Origin: Clostridiaceae bacterium | GTDB taxonomy: Bacteria > Bacillota > Clostridia > DSM-8532 | Reading direction: 5' to 3' | Assembly: GCA_012521105.1 (NCBI GenBank) | Contig: JAAYNA010000116.1 | Span: 1 to 64,000 of the forward strand | Length of the DNA: 64,000 nt | In this document: positions 1 through 12,146 of the stretch, one piece after another | Layout of the letters: each line of letters starts with the position of its first letter | How positions within the stretch are numbered: position 1 is the stretch's first letter | Notes under the pieces: generated by a model | The model's database searches: none | Seen by the model: the letters and a program-made list of their open reading frames with translations, nothing else | Told to the model about the DNA's origin: nothing | Made by a program: the position numbers and the translations under genes

Positions 1-3000
1 CCTTAATTATTCCTGCCTTTGAAAAGTCTTTTACCTGTACTGTAATTTCATCCTGTGCAAAATTCCCTGCCCGATCGTAAACAGTTAAAACCACCCTGTA
101 TTCCCCTGCTGCCGCGTATATATGAGTTGGCCTGGCAAGTGATGATACCTGCCCGTCTCCAAAATCCCAATGGTATTTTTCGATCCTGTCATTGTCATCT
201 GACATTGTTCCGTCGAAGGCAACCTCCATGCCAACCAAAGCAAGTTTATTTCCACCCGCATTGGCAACAGGAGCGTATGGATCTTCACTTGTGGGAACTG
301 CAATTTCTGTGTTGCTCCAGATTGCGTTGCCGTATATATCCAAGGCAAGAATTCTGTAGTAGTAGGTCTGACCGGGAGTTAACATCTCATCTTCATAGCT
401 GTTTTTCGTTGTTTCTTTAATCATTTTAAATGACCCGTTAGGTGTTGTACTTCTATAAACTCTGAATCCTGAAAGGTCAGAGTCATTCCCATATGTCCAG
501 GAAAGACTTACCTTCCATCCTCCGGGTACTGCTGTCAGAACCGGTTTTTCGGGCGGAAGAAGATTCAATTTGAATCTGCAAATCAGCGGATCGCTTATAT
601 TTCCCATATGATCCGCTGCTGTTGCTTTAATGAGGTATTCGTCTTCAGTTAAGCCTTCGGTAATCCATGTTACAGAATAAACATCGCTTGCAGAATTTAC
701 TTTTTTTGTGCCGATTGTAGTCCATTGATCATCACCGGCACCTGCCAATTTATATTCCAGAGTGATGCCCGACAGTTTGTAATTGTCACCGGCAAATACA
801 CTGATTTGTGGGTTTGCCGGAAGAGTTCCGTTATATGACGGGCAATTCATGCTGTATATTACAGGCGGCTGGGTATCTGTCAAAAGTTCGCCCGAAACGG
901 GTTCGGTCAAAAGGCTTTCATTTCCTGCCAGGTCGACAGCCTGGAGTTTATAATAATAGGTCTTGCCATGTGTAACAATCCTGTCGTGGTAGCTAAGGCT
1001 GGATATCTTATCTGCAATTGCTGAATATGTACCGTCTTCAGAATCTGCCCGGTATAACCTGAAATATGCCAGGTCATCGTCATCGCCCCGCTCCCAGGTA
1101 AGTGTAAGGGGTGGCTCATGGTTGGGATTAATTTAAATCCTTTGGGGATATTTGGTGCAGTCCTGTCAATTATATATTCAACTGCAAGTGCATGGACTGT
1201 ACTGCTTTCATTGCCCGATTCATCAGCAGCGATTCCGCGTATGTAGCATGAGCCTTCAGCCAGGACAGAAACATCATAATTATATGAGAATGAAGCATTT
1301 GGCTTTGCATCATCAAGAATAAATTCCTTTATATCAACCCAGGTATTAAGGTCACGGGACATCTGGAACTTGAAATATTTAACACCAACGTTATCGCTTA
1401 CCTGTGCAGTTAAAGGAATACTTGTTCTTACCCTTGACGGGGAAGGTTTTATTGAGTTAATTACAGGTGGGGAGGTATCTGCCGTTGTCTGAGCAATTAT
1501 CACATCTGATTCTGTTCCACGGTTTCCAAAAATATCATATGCAACGACCCTGAACCAGTATTTTGTTAGGGGTTTAAGGTTTTCTATACGCATACCAAGG
1601 ATTGAGGAGGTTCTGTTATAATAAACAAACTCGCCCTCTTCGCTGTCTTTCCATTCAACCTCGAAGAAAGCCAGATCCTGATCGGGTACGTCATTCCAAC
1701 GTAAAGTAATAACTGTTGTTGAAGGTGTTGCAGTAACATTGGTAACCTTTGCAGGTCCCTGGGTGTCTATTGTATATGTGCGTTCAGGCAAGCCGTTGCT
1801 TTCGTTTCCTGATGAGTCTTTTGCAATTGCCCGTATTTTAACAGTTTCCTGAACAGAAATATTTCCTAATCTGAACACTGCTGTACTGCTGGTTTTAATG
1901 GTTTCTACATCGAACCACGTGTTTCCGCCGTCCGGTGAATATTGCAATGTAATGGCTGATAACTTAAGATTATCTTCCGCTCTTACTGTTATATTGGTGT
2001 TCCTGCCTATAACTGTGCCGGACAGGGGCTCTATGCCAAGCACAACAGGCGGTATGGTATCTGCTATTGCAGTTGCTTCTACAGCATTCGAATACTCGCT
2101 TTCCTGATCAAACCTGTCGCAGGCGGTAACTTTATAGTAATAGGTCTGACCCGGGTTAACACTGCGATCGGTATAGCTTAAATTTTTCAGGTCAGTTATG
2201 GTTGCAATATGCGAATACCAGCCATCTTCACTTTCAGACCGGTAAATTTTATAGCATTTTATATCGGCTTCCGGACAGGGATCGAAGGTTAAGCGGATTA
2301 TTCCCGAATCTGCTTCAGCAACAAGGTTTTCAGGTGCAGAAGGCGGAGTTCTGTCAACCTGGTATGAAACAATAATGCTGTCTGAAGCTCCCGATTCATC
2401 GATAACAGTGCACCTTACATAGTAATTTCCACTGGGTACACCAGTAAGGTTCCAGCCAATGTAGTGCCAAATTTCCGAGGAATTTTGATATGGACCACGA
2501 ACAGTACCGGTTATTTTGGTCCACGATTCACCGTCTTCCGAATATTCAAAGTTTGCTGTTGAGCCTGTAGCATTTTGAGTGTTGGCGAGATAAACGTATA
2601 TGCCGGTTTCTTTGGCTCCGCCTATTACCTGTCCGTTCACCGGGGATATCCTTGTAATATGCGGTGCTAAAGGAATAACTGTTATCTCTTCACTTAACGG
2701 AGACTTATTTCCTGCTGCATCATATGCAAGAACAGAATATTTATAAGTTTTGCCTGTCTCAAGATTTTCATCCTTATATGAATTTGTGGGCGATGTTCCG
2801 ATTAAAACTCCGTCCCTGTAAACTTCATATCCTGTCACACTGACATTATCGAATGGAGCATACCATGCAAGAGTAACCGTTGCAGCGGTTTTTGATGAAA
2901 CTGTTAAGTTTGATGGTGCAGCCGGAGGCTCGGTATCAACTACCGTTTCTATTACCAGTTCATTGCTTTTTTCTGATCGGTTACCGGAAGTATCGTAGGC

Positions 3001-4949
3001 TATAACATAATAAGTATATTCTGTGTCTGGTGACAGCCCTGAGTCTGTATACGTTGTACCAGTCTGCGTTCTTATTCTGGTTCCGTTACGGTATAACTCG
3101 TATCCTGCTACCCCTATGTTATCTGAAGACTCATGCCATTTTAAAACTATTTGCGTAGTATTTTTAGATACAGCATATAATTCGGGAGGAGTTGGAGGTT
3201 CATTATCATATATAACTGAATTGCTCTGCTCCGATAAATTATCGAAAGCATCAACCGCCTTTACATAGTATGTATATGTACCTGGAAGAAGCCCTGTATC
3301 AACAAAGCTTGTACCATTTGAAAAATCAACTTCCTCATTGTTTCTGTATATTTTGTAACCTGCCAATTTAACATTATCAGTTGACCCTGTCCAAACAAGG
3401 GAAACAGATGATTCTGTTCTTGAAGATATTCTAAGGTTTTGAGGAACTGTTGGTGCTGTTGTATCCTTATCAGTGGCAGCATTTACAATGTTACTGCTTT
3501 CAGATTGGTTTCTCATTATGTCATATGCAACAACGAAGTACATATATTCGGTATCAGGTGAAAGCTTTGTATCCAGGTAAGTATTTGTACTGGATGAAGC
3601 AATACGTATACCATCCCTGTAAATATCATAGCCTATTACAGCAACATTATCGGTTGATTCGTCCCAGGAAAGGCTGACTGTCGTTTCGGTTACTTTTGTA
3701 ACCTTCAGGTTAGTCGGTGCTGTAGGAGCTTCCTCGTCTGCAGGCTCTTCAATTAGTTCATTCCATACATGGGTTCTGTTAAACTTGTATCCAGTATCAA
3801 TAGGTTTAGTAATGACAAGTATGTTGAACCTGGATTCTGCTCTTTCAAAATTTACATTTTGAAGACCTGTTCCACTCAGTATCGTCCTGTGCGTTCCTGT
3901 TGCATAGAAGTTAGAATAATAGCTGTAATATCTTTGATAAAAGTTTCCCTTTACTTCAAGAATCCCCGCCGTCAGATAACCATCATGGCTGTATCGTGAC
4001 TGGGTAACAAAATTCCTGCCTACTCTTACATAGTCATCAGTTTTTATCATTCTTAAGTAACCACTACTTCCGCTGTAACTAATGGTTCCGTCCGATAATT
4101 TGTTTTCTGTTTGGAGACGATAGTTTCCTTCTACTATCAAATGACCACCGTTTACGTACAGTGTTCCGCCCGGTTGTATTACATTGCCTTTTACAGTCAG
4201 TTTTTTCCGTTCAGATTTAATGTTCCACCTTTTATATAAAGATCGCCTATGGTCTTATCTTCAAAAACAGCAGTGTCTGAGGTTATAACTGTATCAGTAA
4301 TAACATTTACAGTATTGCTTTCTCCGGATTCATCCCCTGCTTCATCTCTCGCTGTTACGGTAAAACTACAGCTTGTTCCCGGGTTCAGTCCCGTTACTTT
4401 ATAACGGGTTTCCGAAATACCCTCTGCTATAAGTTTTCTGTCCTGATATACACTAAATGTTATTTTTTTAGTGTCATCAGTGTCTATATCCCAGATTAAC
4501 GTGGCTTCAGAGTCAGTAACATCAACAACAGTTAAATTATAAGGTGCCGGAAGACTTAAAAGATTTATTTTATTTACATGTACAATGGATGTTGCTACAA
4601 ATTGTTGGTAAGTAGCGGTAATAACTGTTACACCCTGCTGATAAGCTGTTATTTTCCCTGATTGATCAATTTCTGCAATTTCACTGTTTGAAGAATTATA
4701 AAGACACCAGTCTGATATATCAAAGACTCTGATATCTGAATAAACAGCGTTCACAACTGTCTGATATTCTTCTCCCGAATTTAATATGTACTGCAGTTTG
4801 TCAAAGGCTATTTTAACAGACTCTGTTTCTGAATCCTGTGCAAAACTATGAATATATTTTACAGGTATTCCTCCTGCTAATAAGCTTTGAAACATAATAG
4901 TCATGCTTAGAAATATTGGTATAATTTCAGTAAATAGATTCTTTTTCAT
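1..4949 (-). pseudogene. Fibronectin-III/PKD repeat surface protein, two frameshifts, 3' end outside window
   Basis: Large secreted, probably cell-surface protein. The N-terminus (MKKN start at 4949) has a signal peptide, then a Big_2-like segment and one FN3 domain. A beta-rich segment follows, then at least seven more FN3 domains (recurrent GYxIYRDG and TYYYxVxAxD motifs), interleaved with Ig-like 'PPVI...DSSGNES' modules. A PKD domain (WDFGDG near 150-190) is followed by the window edge. The reading frame breaks twice, each time by -1. At 4197-4206 a run of six A (coding strand) ends in TGA, while the -1 frame continues the protein exactly. Near 1115-1135 the frame changes after a KGFKLIP segment, and the rest (NHEPPLTLTWERGD...) is in the -1 frame down to base 1. 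Without the shifts this is one protein of more than 1,600 residues. An upstream in-frame TTG at 4991 is less likely as start because 4949 is an ATG followed directly by the signal peptide. The first site could be programmed frameshifting (see findings). The second has no slippery sequence, so decay or a sequence error is the simpler reading there. Confidence 0.85.
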
Positions 4950-5371
4950 AGCAATACCCCAGCAATTAAGATTTTTCAATTTAAGTCCCAAACAATGAAA
5001 ATGAGCAGTTACTTTGATAAAATTCTTAGTGAATCTAAGAGGTAGAGGATAGCATGCTAATTATGTTTGTATTTCCTTTTGTTGTAGATATTTGGAATAA
5101 TTTTATATTGTCATACTAATTATGTCAATAGGCAGAAAGTCTTAAAGTATAATACTGGCATTCCAAAAAAAAGCACCGGATTGACGGTGCTTTTTTATTT
5201 ACTGCAACATATATACATTTGAGTTTGGATAAAAAAGTAAGAATTTGGCGAAACAAATAAGTAGTTTGAAATTTCAGTTAAAAAACCGTAAAGCATAAGA
5301 GATATTATAAATTCAGTTAACAATAAGCACAGCGTTCAAGTAAGGTTTGAACAACTTAAAGAAGATAATGT
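4950..5371. other. Intergenic region upstream of FN3 gene, downstream of metK
   Basis: AT-rich 420-base gap. It holds the strong bidirectional terminator at 5165-5196, and the FN3 gene promoter must lie between that terminator and 4949. I cannot pick a convincing -35/-10 pair, and no small gene with a ribosome binding site is visible. Confidence 0.6.
5165..5196 (-). terminator. Bidirectional intrinsic terminator after metK
   Basis: Perfect 6-bp stem GCACCG/CGGTGC (5173-5178 with 5185-5190) and a 6-base loop. It is flanked by eight A on the left and six T on the right, so it can end transcription on either strand. It closes the radical SAM-metK operon and insulates the FN3 gene. Confidence 0.9.
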
Positions 5372-6556
5372 TCATTCACTTTCCAAGGAATAGCTTCTTA
5401 AATCTTTAAATCTCTCTTTCAATGTTTCAGCAAAATCGGTACGTTCCCAGGGCATGTCAATTGCGTTGCTGCCAAAATGCCCATAACAGGAAACTGCTGA
5501 AAATATCGGGTTATTCAAGCCAAATTTCCTTATGATTGCAGTGGGGCGAAGATCTATATTTTTTTGAATATAACTGCACAGTTCTTCATCAGGCACTTTG
5601 CCCGTACCGAAAGTGTCTATCATGACAGCTACGGGTTCTGTAAGACCAATTGCATAGCTTAACTGAACTTCGCATTTTTCTGCAAGATTTGCTTCTACAA
5701 TGTTTTTTGCTATATACCGTGCCATATATGTTCCGCTGCGGTCCGGCTTTGATGCGTCTTTACCCGAAATTGAGCCTCCACCGCACCTTGAGTATCCGCC
5801 ATAGGTATCTGATACCGTTTTTCTTCCGGTTAATCCTGAATCACCTGCAGGGCCACCTGTTACAAATCTGCCGGTAGGATTTATAAAAATATGTGTATCT
5901 TCATCTATTAGTCTTTCGGGAACAGCAGGATGGATAACCTTGTGAATTACATCGCTGCGCAGTGTTTCTGTTTTTACATTTTCTCTGTGCTGACAGGACA
6001 AGACAACGGTAGAAATTCTTGAAGGGGTGCCGTTTATATATTCCACCGTTACCTGGGATTTGCCGTCGGGCAGCAGGTAGGGTAATTCTCCGGTTTTTCG
6101 TATTTGTTCAAGGCGCTTCGTAAGAGCATGTGCCAGCTCAATCGGAAGCGGCATAAGGCAGTCGGTTTCCCTGCAGGCAAAACCAAACATCATACCCTGA
6201 TCACCTGCGCCCATATCCAGTACATCCTGCTTTCTTGTTAAACCGATAGCTATATCGGGCGATTGCTGGGTAAAATCTGTACGGATATCACAGGTATCGG
6301 CATTAAAACCCAGCCCGCGTTCGGTATATCCAATTTCTCTGATAACTTCCCTGGCTATTCCTTCGTAGTCAACTTCGGCAGTTGTGGTAATTTCACCGAA
6401 GATGTGTACCTGATCTGCAGTGCATGTAACCTCACAGGCCACACGTGCCTGCGGGTCATACACAAGTATTTCATCCAGTATCCGATCTGCGATCTGGTCG
6501 CAGATTTTATCCGGATGACCTCTTGTTACAGATTCTGATGTAAAGTACATTTTCAT
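5372..6556 (-). CDS. metK: S-adenosylmethionine synthetase
   Basis: Makes S-adenosylmethionine from methionine and ATP in the cytoplasm. The 394-residue length fits the family. The diagnostic motifs are present: GHPDK near residue 13 (ATP binding), GAGDQG near 115-120, and a glycine-rich GGGSISGKDASK loop with DRSG following. That loop is usually GGGAFSGKDPTK, so this is a somewhat divergent member. The start at 6556 (MKMYF) has AGGCAGGG upstream; the second Met at 6550 is possible. It lies only 14 bases after the radical SAM gene, with no terminator between, so the two are probably co-transcribed. A strong terminator follows. Confidence 0.95.
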   Translation of the reverse strand: MKMYFTSESVTRGHPDKICDQIADRILDEILVYDPQARVACEVTCTADQVHIFGEITTTAEVDYEGIAREVIREIGYTERGLGFNADTCDIRTDFTQQSPDIAIGLTRKQDVLDMGAGDQGMMFGFACRETDCLMPLPIELAHALTKRLEQIRKTGELPYLLPDGKSQVTVEYINGTPSRISTVVLSCQHRENVKTETLRSDVIHKVIHPAVPERLIDEDTHIFINPTGRFVTGGPAGDSGLTGRKTVSDTYGGYSRCGGGSISGKDASKPDRSGTYMARYIAKNIVEANLAEKCEVQLSYAIGLTEPVAVMIDTFGTGKVPDEELCSYIQKNIDLRPTAIIRKFGLNNPIFSAVSCYGHFGSNAIDMPWERTDFAETLKERFKDLRSYSLESE

Positions 6557-6570
6557 TAGAATTCCCTGCC

Positions 6571-7956
6571 TTACATAACTTCCTTATGGGGCTTCATTTT
6601 ACCACTTGTAATTGGTTTACGTGGAAATTGCCTCCACAATTCGTCTGCAACGGTAGCCCATTTTTCTGCCGTATCTACACACTTATTGCAATAATCACCG
6701 GCTTCTTCAGGGCATTTTAAATCGGTAGATTTTGCTCCGGTTTTCTCAACCATTTCTGTTAGTTTTCCGGGATTGTCCAGAACAGGACAAGGCCTGAGCA
6801 TATTACTGTTAAACGGCTGATTGTCGCGGTAGGCCCGGAAAAAAGGAGACTGATAGGCTTCAAGCAGTGTTTTCTCCCTTATATTGGAGTCGGAGTAGTG
6901 TATAAATGCACAGGGTTCTATGTCGCCATTCGCATTTATATGGATGTATGCTCTGCCTGCTGCAATGCAGCCGCCCACAAACTCACCGTCATTCCAGAAA
7001 TCCAGCGTAAATATCGGTTTTTCTTTCCTGAACTTGCGAATCCGGTGGTACATTAATTTACGCTGTTCAGCGGTCACCATAAGTTCAGGCACTGCATCGG
7101 CACCTATTGGCATATATGTAAACAGCCAGGCAAACTTAGCTCCCAGGTTAATCATCTCATCGAAGAACTCGTCGCTGGCTATAACTTCAACATTTCTGCT
7201 TGTGTAACAGCATGATATGCCAAATGCCAGTTTGTGTTCCCTAAGTATTTTCATGGCCTGTATTATTGCCTGATATGTACCTTTACCACGCCTGAAATCG
7301 GTAGCTTCCTCGAAACCTTCAACACTGATACAGGGAACGAAGTTTTTAACCCTTAGCATTTCCCTGGCAAAATCTTCATCAATTAATGTACCGTTTGTAA
7401 ATGCCAGGAAAGCACAGTCCTTATGCTTCTCGCAAAGCTTTATAATGTCGTCTTTCCGGATAAGCGGCTCTCCGCCTGAATAAAGATAAACATATGTACC
7501 ATGTTCTTTTCCCTGTTTAATAATATTATCAAGCTCTTCAAGTGATAAATTCATTTTGTTCCCGTACTGTGCAGCCCAGCATCCGGTGCATTTAAGATTG
7601 CATGCCGACGTTGGGTCCATGAGTATTGCCCATGGGATATTACAGTTGTACTTTTCCATATATTTTATTTGAATTGGTGTACCAATCATGGAACCATTTA
7701 CAACTAGGCTTTCAAAGAGAGCTTTGCGCTGTCCGGCATTAATATCCGTCCATAAGCTCTTAATCAGTTTTGACCAGTTACTGTCGGGTTCAGAGATGGC
7801 TTCTTTAACTGCGGCAACCTGTTTGGAAACCCCTTTTTCTTTATCGTATTCCAAAAGCCAGTCTAATATTTTTGGAATATTCGTGGTGGGATCTTTATCA
7901 AGGTAACTGTAAACTACCTTCATCCCCAGCCTTTTCACTTTTTCTGATACGTTCAT
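6571..7956 (-). CDS. Radical SAM protein with C-terminal cysteine-rich (SPASM-like) region
   Basis: 461-residue radical SAM enzyme. An N-terminal region of about 100 residues is followed by the cluster motif CNLKCTGC (CxxxCxxC) near 120 and the SAM-binding YSGGEP motif near 158. The C-terminal part has further cysteines (C in GGCIAAG, PCAFIH, RPCP, LKCP, DYCNKC) that could bind auxiliary iron-sulfur clusters. The substrate is unknown; no peptide precursor gene is adjacent. Start ATG 7956 has a near-perfect AAAGGAGGT site. The gene is first in an operon with metK, which makes its co-substrate. It has its own promoter, isolated from the tetR gene by a terminator. Confidence 0.88.
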   Translation of the reverse strand: MNVSEKVKRLGMKVVYSYLDKDPTTNIPKILDWLLEYDKEKGVSKQVAAVKEAISEPDSNWSKLIKSLWTDINAGQRKALFESLVVNGSMIGTPIQIKYMEKYNCNIPWAILMDPTSACNLKCTGCWAAQYGNKMNLSLEELDNIIKQGKEHGTYVYLYSGGEPLIRKDDIIKLCEKHKDCAFLAFTNGTLIDEDFAREMLRVKNFVPCISVEGFEEATDFRRGKGTYQAIIQAMKILREHKLAFGISCCYTSRNVEVIASDEFFDEMINLGAKFAWLFTYMPIGADAVPELMVTAEQRKLMYHRIRKFRKEKPIFTLDFWNDGEFVGGCIAAGRAYIHINANGDIEPCAFIHYSDSNIREKTLLEAYQSPFFRAYRDNQPFNSNMLRPCPVLDNPGKLTEMVEKTGAKSTDLKCPEEAGDYCNKCVDTAEKWATVADELWRQFPRKPITSGKMKPHKEVM

Positions 7957-7992
7957 ATAAACTTACCTCCTTTTGGAACCTTTCTAAATTTA

Positions 7993-8021
7993 AGTTTATA
8001 AAAGCTCACAGCCCTGCTCAA
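7993..8021 (-). promoter_or_regulatory. Candidate sigma-A promoter for the radical SAM-metK operon
   Basis: On the minus strand TTGAGC (8016-8021) is separated by 17 bases from TAAACT (7993-7998), about 40 bases upstream of the start codon and just downstream of the insulating terminator. Confidence 0.45.
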
Positions 8022-8026
8022 CAAAT

Positions 8027-8069
8027 AAAAAAGCGACTTTGTTCAAAAATCGAACAAAGTCGCTTTTTT
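8027..8069 (-). terminator. Strong bidirectional terminator after tetR-like gene
   Basis: Arms 8027-8044 and 8052-8069 are perfectly complementary over 18 bases, including the terminal A/T runs, with a 7-base loop. The GC-containing core is GCGAC/GTCGC. It separates the TetR gene from the radical SAM operon and works in both directions. Confidence 0.92.
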
Positions 8070-8088
8070 GTATAATTTTTAATCAAAT

Positions 8089-8676
8089 TTATAGATTTGT
8101 CTTGTTTTCAGACAAATTATTGTTTTTGTCTGAACAGCTTTTAAGTGCAAGACGTATATTTCCGTCAATAATAGTGCTTAGTCTGTCAATGAATTCATTT
8201 ACATCGGGTTTCATATCATTCCAAAGGTATTTTAGAAAAAAACCTATAAATGCATACTGGTGGAATTCAGCAATAAATTTAATATCATCGTCGGTTACAT
8301 TTAGTCCGTCAGCCTCTTTTTTAACCAATTCGTACATATGTTTATTGGTAGAGTCAAATACATACCTCTCTAATTGATCCCTGTTCAGAGAGTTAAATAT
8401 ATGATATACAATCTGCCTGTTTTCTGTTATCATTTGCATAATATCTTTAAGCATATTCTGCCAGGATTCATTGGTATTAGCTTCTATTACCCTTTCCAGT
8501 TCCTCTTTGAAAAATGATTCCAGAAGATCATATATATCACGGAAATGATAGTAGAAAGTATTTCTGTTAATTTCGCATCTTTCTATAATATTTGTTACTG
8601 TAATCTTGTCCAGTGGTGTTTTTTCAAGCATCTCACGGAATGTTTGAATTATCGCTTTCCTTGTAAAACGCGCCAT
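8089..8676 (-). CDS. TetR/AcrR-family transcriptional regulator
   Basis: 195-residue one-component regulator. The N-terminal helix-turn-helix reads TVTNIIERCEINRNTFYYHF around residues 25-45, a typical TetR signature. The all-helical C-terminal ligand domain has no clear ligand clue and resembles the 'TetR-like C-terminal' group. The start is ATG 8676 (MARF), preceded by AAGGAG. A longer upstream reading frame exists but has no ribosome site and overlaps the hairpin at 8808-8863. It is downstream of groEL by about 200 bases. Targets are unknown; the neighbouring radical SAM-metK operon is one candidate. Confidence 0.88.
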   Translation of the reverse strand: MARFTRKAIIQTFREMLEKTPLDKITVTNIIERCEINRNTFYYHFRDIYDLLESFFKEELERVIEANTNESWQNMLKDIMQMITENRQIVYHIFNSLNRDQLERYVFDSTNKHMYELVKKEADGLNVTDDDIKFIAEFHQYAFIGFFLKYLWNDMKPDVNEFIDRLSTIIDGNIRLALKSCSDKNNNLSENKTNL

Positions 8677-8807
8677 TATTCTTCTCCTTACCTTATGGAA
8701 AACAAAGAAAACAAGTAAATGGTTCCCCCTGCTTCCTACATGCTTCCTGCTACTTCTTATAAAGGGCGATGCTAAAATCCTCTTAAAATATGCATTAGAT
8801 GTAACTG

Positions 8808-8863
8808 CCTTATTGCAATAAGCAGGTTTTGCTACTGCAAAACCTGCCATTGCAATAACAAGG
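8808..8863. repeat. Long imperfect hairpin between groEL and tetR
   Basis: Inverted repeat of about 25 bp per arm. The inner stem CAGGTTTTGC/GCAAAACCTG (8823-8832, 8837-8846) has a 4-base loop. The outer arms CCTTATTGCAAT and ATTGCAATAACAAGG (8808-8819, 8849-8863) pair with one 3-base bulge. No T-tract follows on either side, so it is not a classical terminator. It could be an mRNA 3'-end stabiliser for groESL or a small dispersed repeat. Confidence 0.75.
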
Positions 8864-8884
8864 CTAAATATATTTATGGAGGTG

Positions 8885-10808
<1,924 letters not shown>

Positions 10809-10980
10809 TCAACTCCTTCTTACTAATAATTATTGATATGAGGCATAACCTCGTTATTTCAGGATGCAAACTGCCTTCAAATCGAAACCGGATTATCGTA
10901 TTATATCTTGGCTATCAAAAAATTAATGCGTAATACCTTAAGTAACAATAGAAAGGCAAACAGCCCGACGACAGATTAAA

Positions 10981-11000
10981 CTACATGTTAAGCCTCCTTA
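10981..11000 (-). other. Strong ribosome site followed by a start-stop codon pair in the groES leader
   Basis: In the groES leader the minus strand carries AAGGAGG (about 10993-10999), then seven bases later ATG at 10984-10986 followed immediately by TAG. It encodes nothing longer than fMet, so it is a minimal ORF or the relic of a lost small gene. Confidence 0.5.
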
Positions 11001-11051
11001 TAAGACCTTTTATTAAGAAAGAATAGAAAAACTTTAATCTTTAATATTTAT

Positions 11052-11078
11052 TTAGCACTCACCTTAATAGAGTGCTAA
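11052..11078 (-). promoter_or_regulatory. CIRCE operator (HrcA binding site)
   Basis: Perfect consensus inverted repeat TTAGCACTC-N9-GAGTGCTAA at 11052-11060 and 11070-11078. Known target of the HrcA heat-shock repressor. It sits immediately downstream of the groE -10 element, at the expected transcription start. Confidence 0.97.
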
Positions 11079-11086
11079 CAATTATA

Positions 11087-11114
11087 ATTTTATTCTATTG
11101 CTTTTGATAGTCAA
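11087..11114 (-). promoter_or_regulatory. groESL sigma-A promoter
   Basis: Minus strand: TTGACT (11109-11114), 16-base spacer, TAAAAT (11087-11092). The predicted start falls at the edge of the CIRCE element, the usual layout for HrcA repression. Confidence 0.75.
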
Positions 11115-11399
11115 TTAATGGTGAACGTAAATATCCACAATTACAGCTAAATAGCTGGCAATATTATAAAATATCACGGTTTTCCTAAATAATGCTCGCT
11201 TTTTATGCAAAATTCTTTATTTTTATTAAAGATTATGTAATTCCATCTATTGCTAAAATAAAATTTACTATTTATACTTGTATTATGGTATAAAATTGCA
11301 GCTGGAATAATGACCAAAACATACTTTAAGGGTTCTCTTTTAAGTTCAGTCAAAGCTCGTTAGTGCGATATCTTTAATCTGAAAACAGGAGAGATTAAA

Positions 11400-12113
11400 T
11401 TGCAGAAAAAAATAACAAAGAGGGGCTTTGATCCCGATGATTTTAAATGGTTTTCAGATGAAGCTGTTGAAAAGCTCAGAAAAGCACAGGACGAAGTTCA
11501 ATGGCTTCTTGATAGAGGGTTTAAATTTGATTCGGTTATTCCTTTTGTTTGTAACCACTATTTGTTTTCATCAAGGCAAAGGCTTGCTCTACAAAGATCA
11601 GTTTCCAGCTCTTTCAAATTTGAAAAAAGAAAAAAAACAATGCTACCGCTTGAGTCGGCCAAAGATGGATGCATTTATATTGATGGATTCAATTTGATTA
11701 TTACATTGGAGGTTGCGCTTTCGGGCAGTCCGGTGTTTCTTGGGAAGGATGGTGTTGTAAGAGATCTGGCTGGGCTGCGCGGGACATACAGGTTAATAGA
11801 TAAAACAGAAATAGCGCTGAAGCTGATTGGAAAAAGCTTAAATGACCTTTCTGTCCCGGCAGCGATATTTTTTCTTGATTCTCCTGTTTCTAACTCGGGC
11901 AGGCTTGGAAGCAAAATACTTGAATACTCTTATGATTGGAATATCCCTGTTGATGTGGAACTTGTTCCAAATGCTGATACTACTCTTTCAAAAATGGGCA
12001 GAATTGTCACTTCGGATGCAATAATCCTCGACTCCTGCGCAGGCTGGTTCAACCTTACAAGAAAAATAATAGAAGACCACATAAGTTATGCCTGGGTTGT
12101 AAATTTGTCTTAG
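11400..12113 (+). CDS. DUF434 domain-containing protein
   Basis: 237-residue cytoplasmic protein resembling the DUF434/COG2454 family of unknown function. The N-terminal 60 residues hold the conserved LLDRGF...NHYLFSSRQR stretch. The larger second half has a conserved IDGFNLIIT, then a VRDLAGLRGTYR motif, and ends near DSCAGWFNL. Repeated acidic residues in IDGFN and FLDSPVSNSGRL are compatible with a nuclease or phosphotransfer role, but I do not assert one. TTG start at 11400 follows AGGAG. No signal peptide; monocistronic. Confidence 0.75.
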   Translation: MQKKITKRGFDPDDFKWFSDEAVEKLRKAQDEVQWLLDRGFKFDSVIPFVCNHYLFSSRQRLALQRSVSSSFKFEKRKKTMLPLESAKDGCIYIDGFNLIITLEVALSGSPVFLGKDGVVRDLAGLRGTYRLIDKTEIALKLIGKSLNDLSVPAAIFFLDSPVSNSGRLGSKILEYSYDWNIPVDVELVPNADTTLSKMGRIVTSDAIILDSCAGWFNLTRKIIEDHISYAWVVNLS

Positions 12114-12146
12114 AGTCTTTGTATATGAAAATGAGATTATAACTTT

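Noticed and set aside
1115-1135. Second FN3 frame break considered as programmed frameshifting.
   Set aside because: The window between the zero-frame and -1-frame stops contains no X XXY YYZ heptamer, so decay or a sequencing error is more likely.
907-4140. FN3 repeats considered as DNA tandem repeats or a CRISPR-like array.
   Set aside because: Similarity is at protein level with diverged nucleotides and domain-sized period; no short identical repeats with unique spacers.
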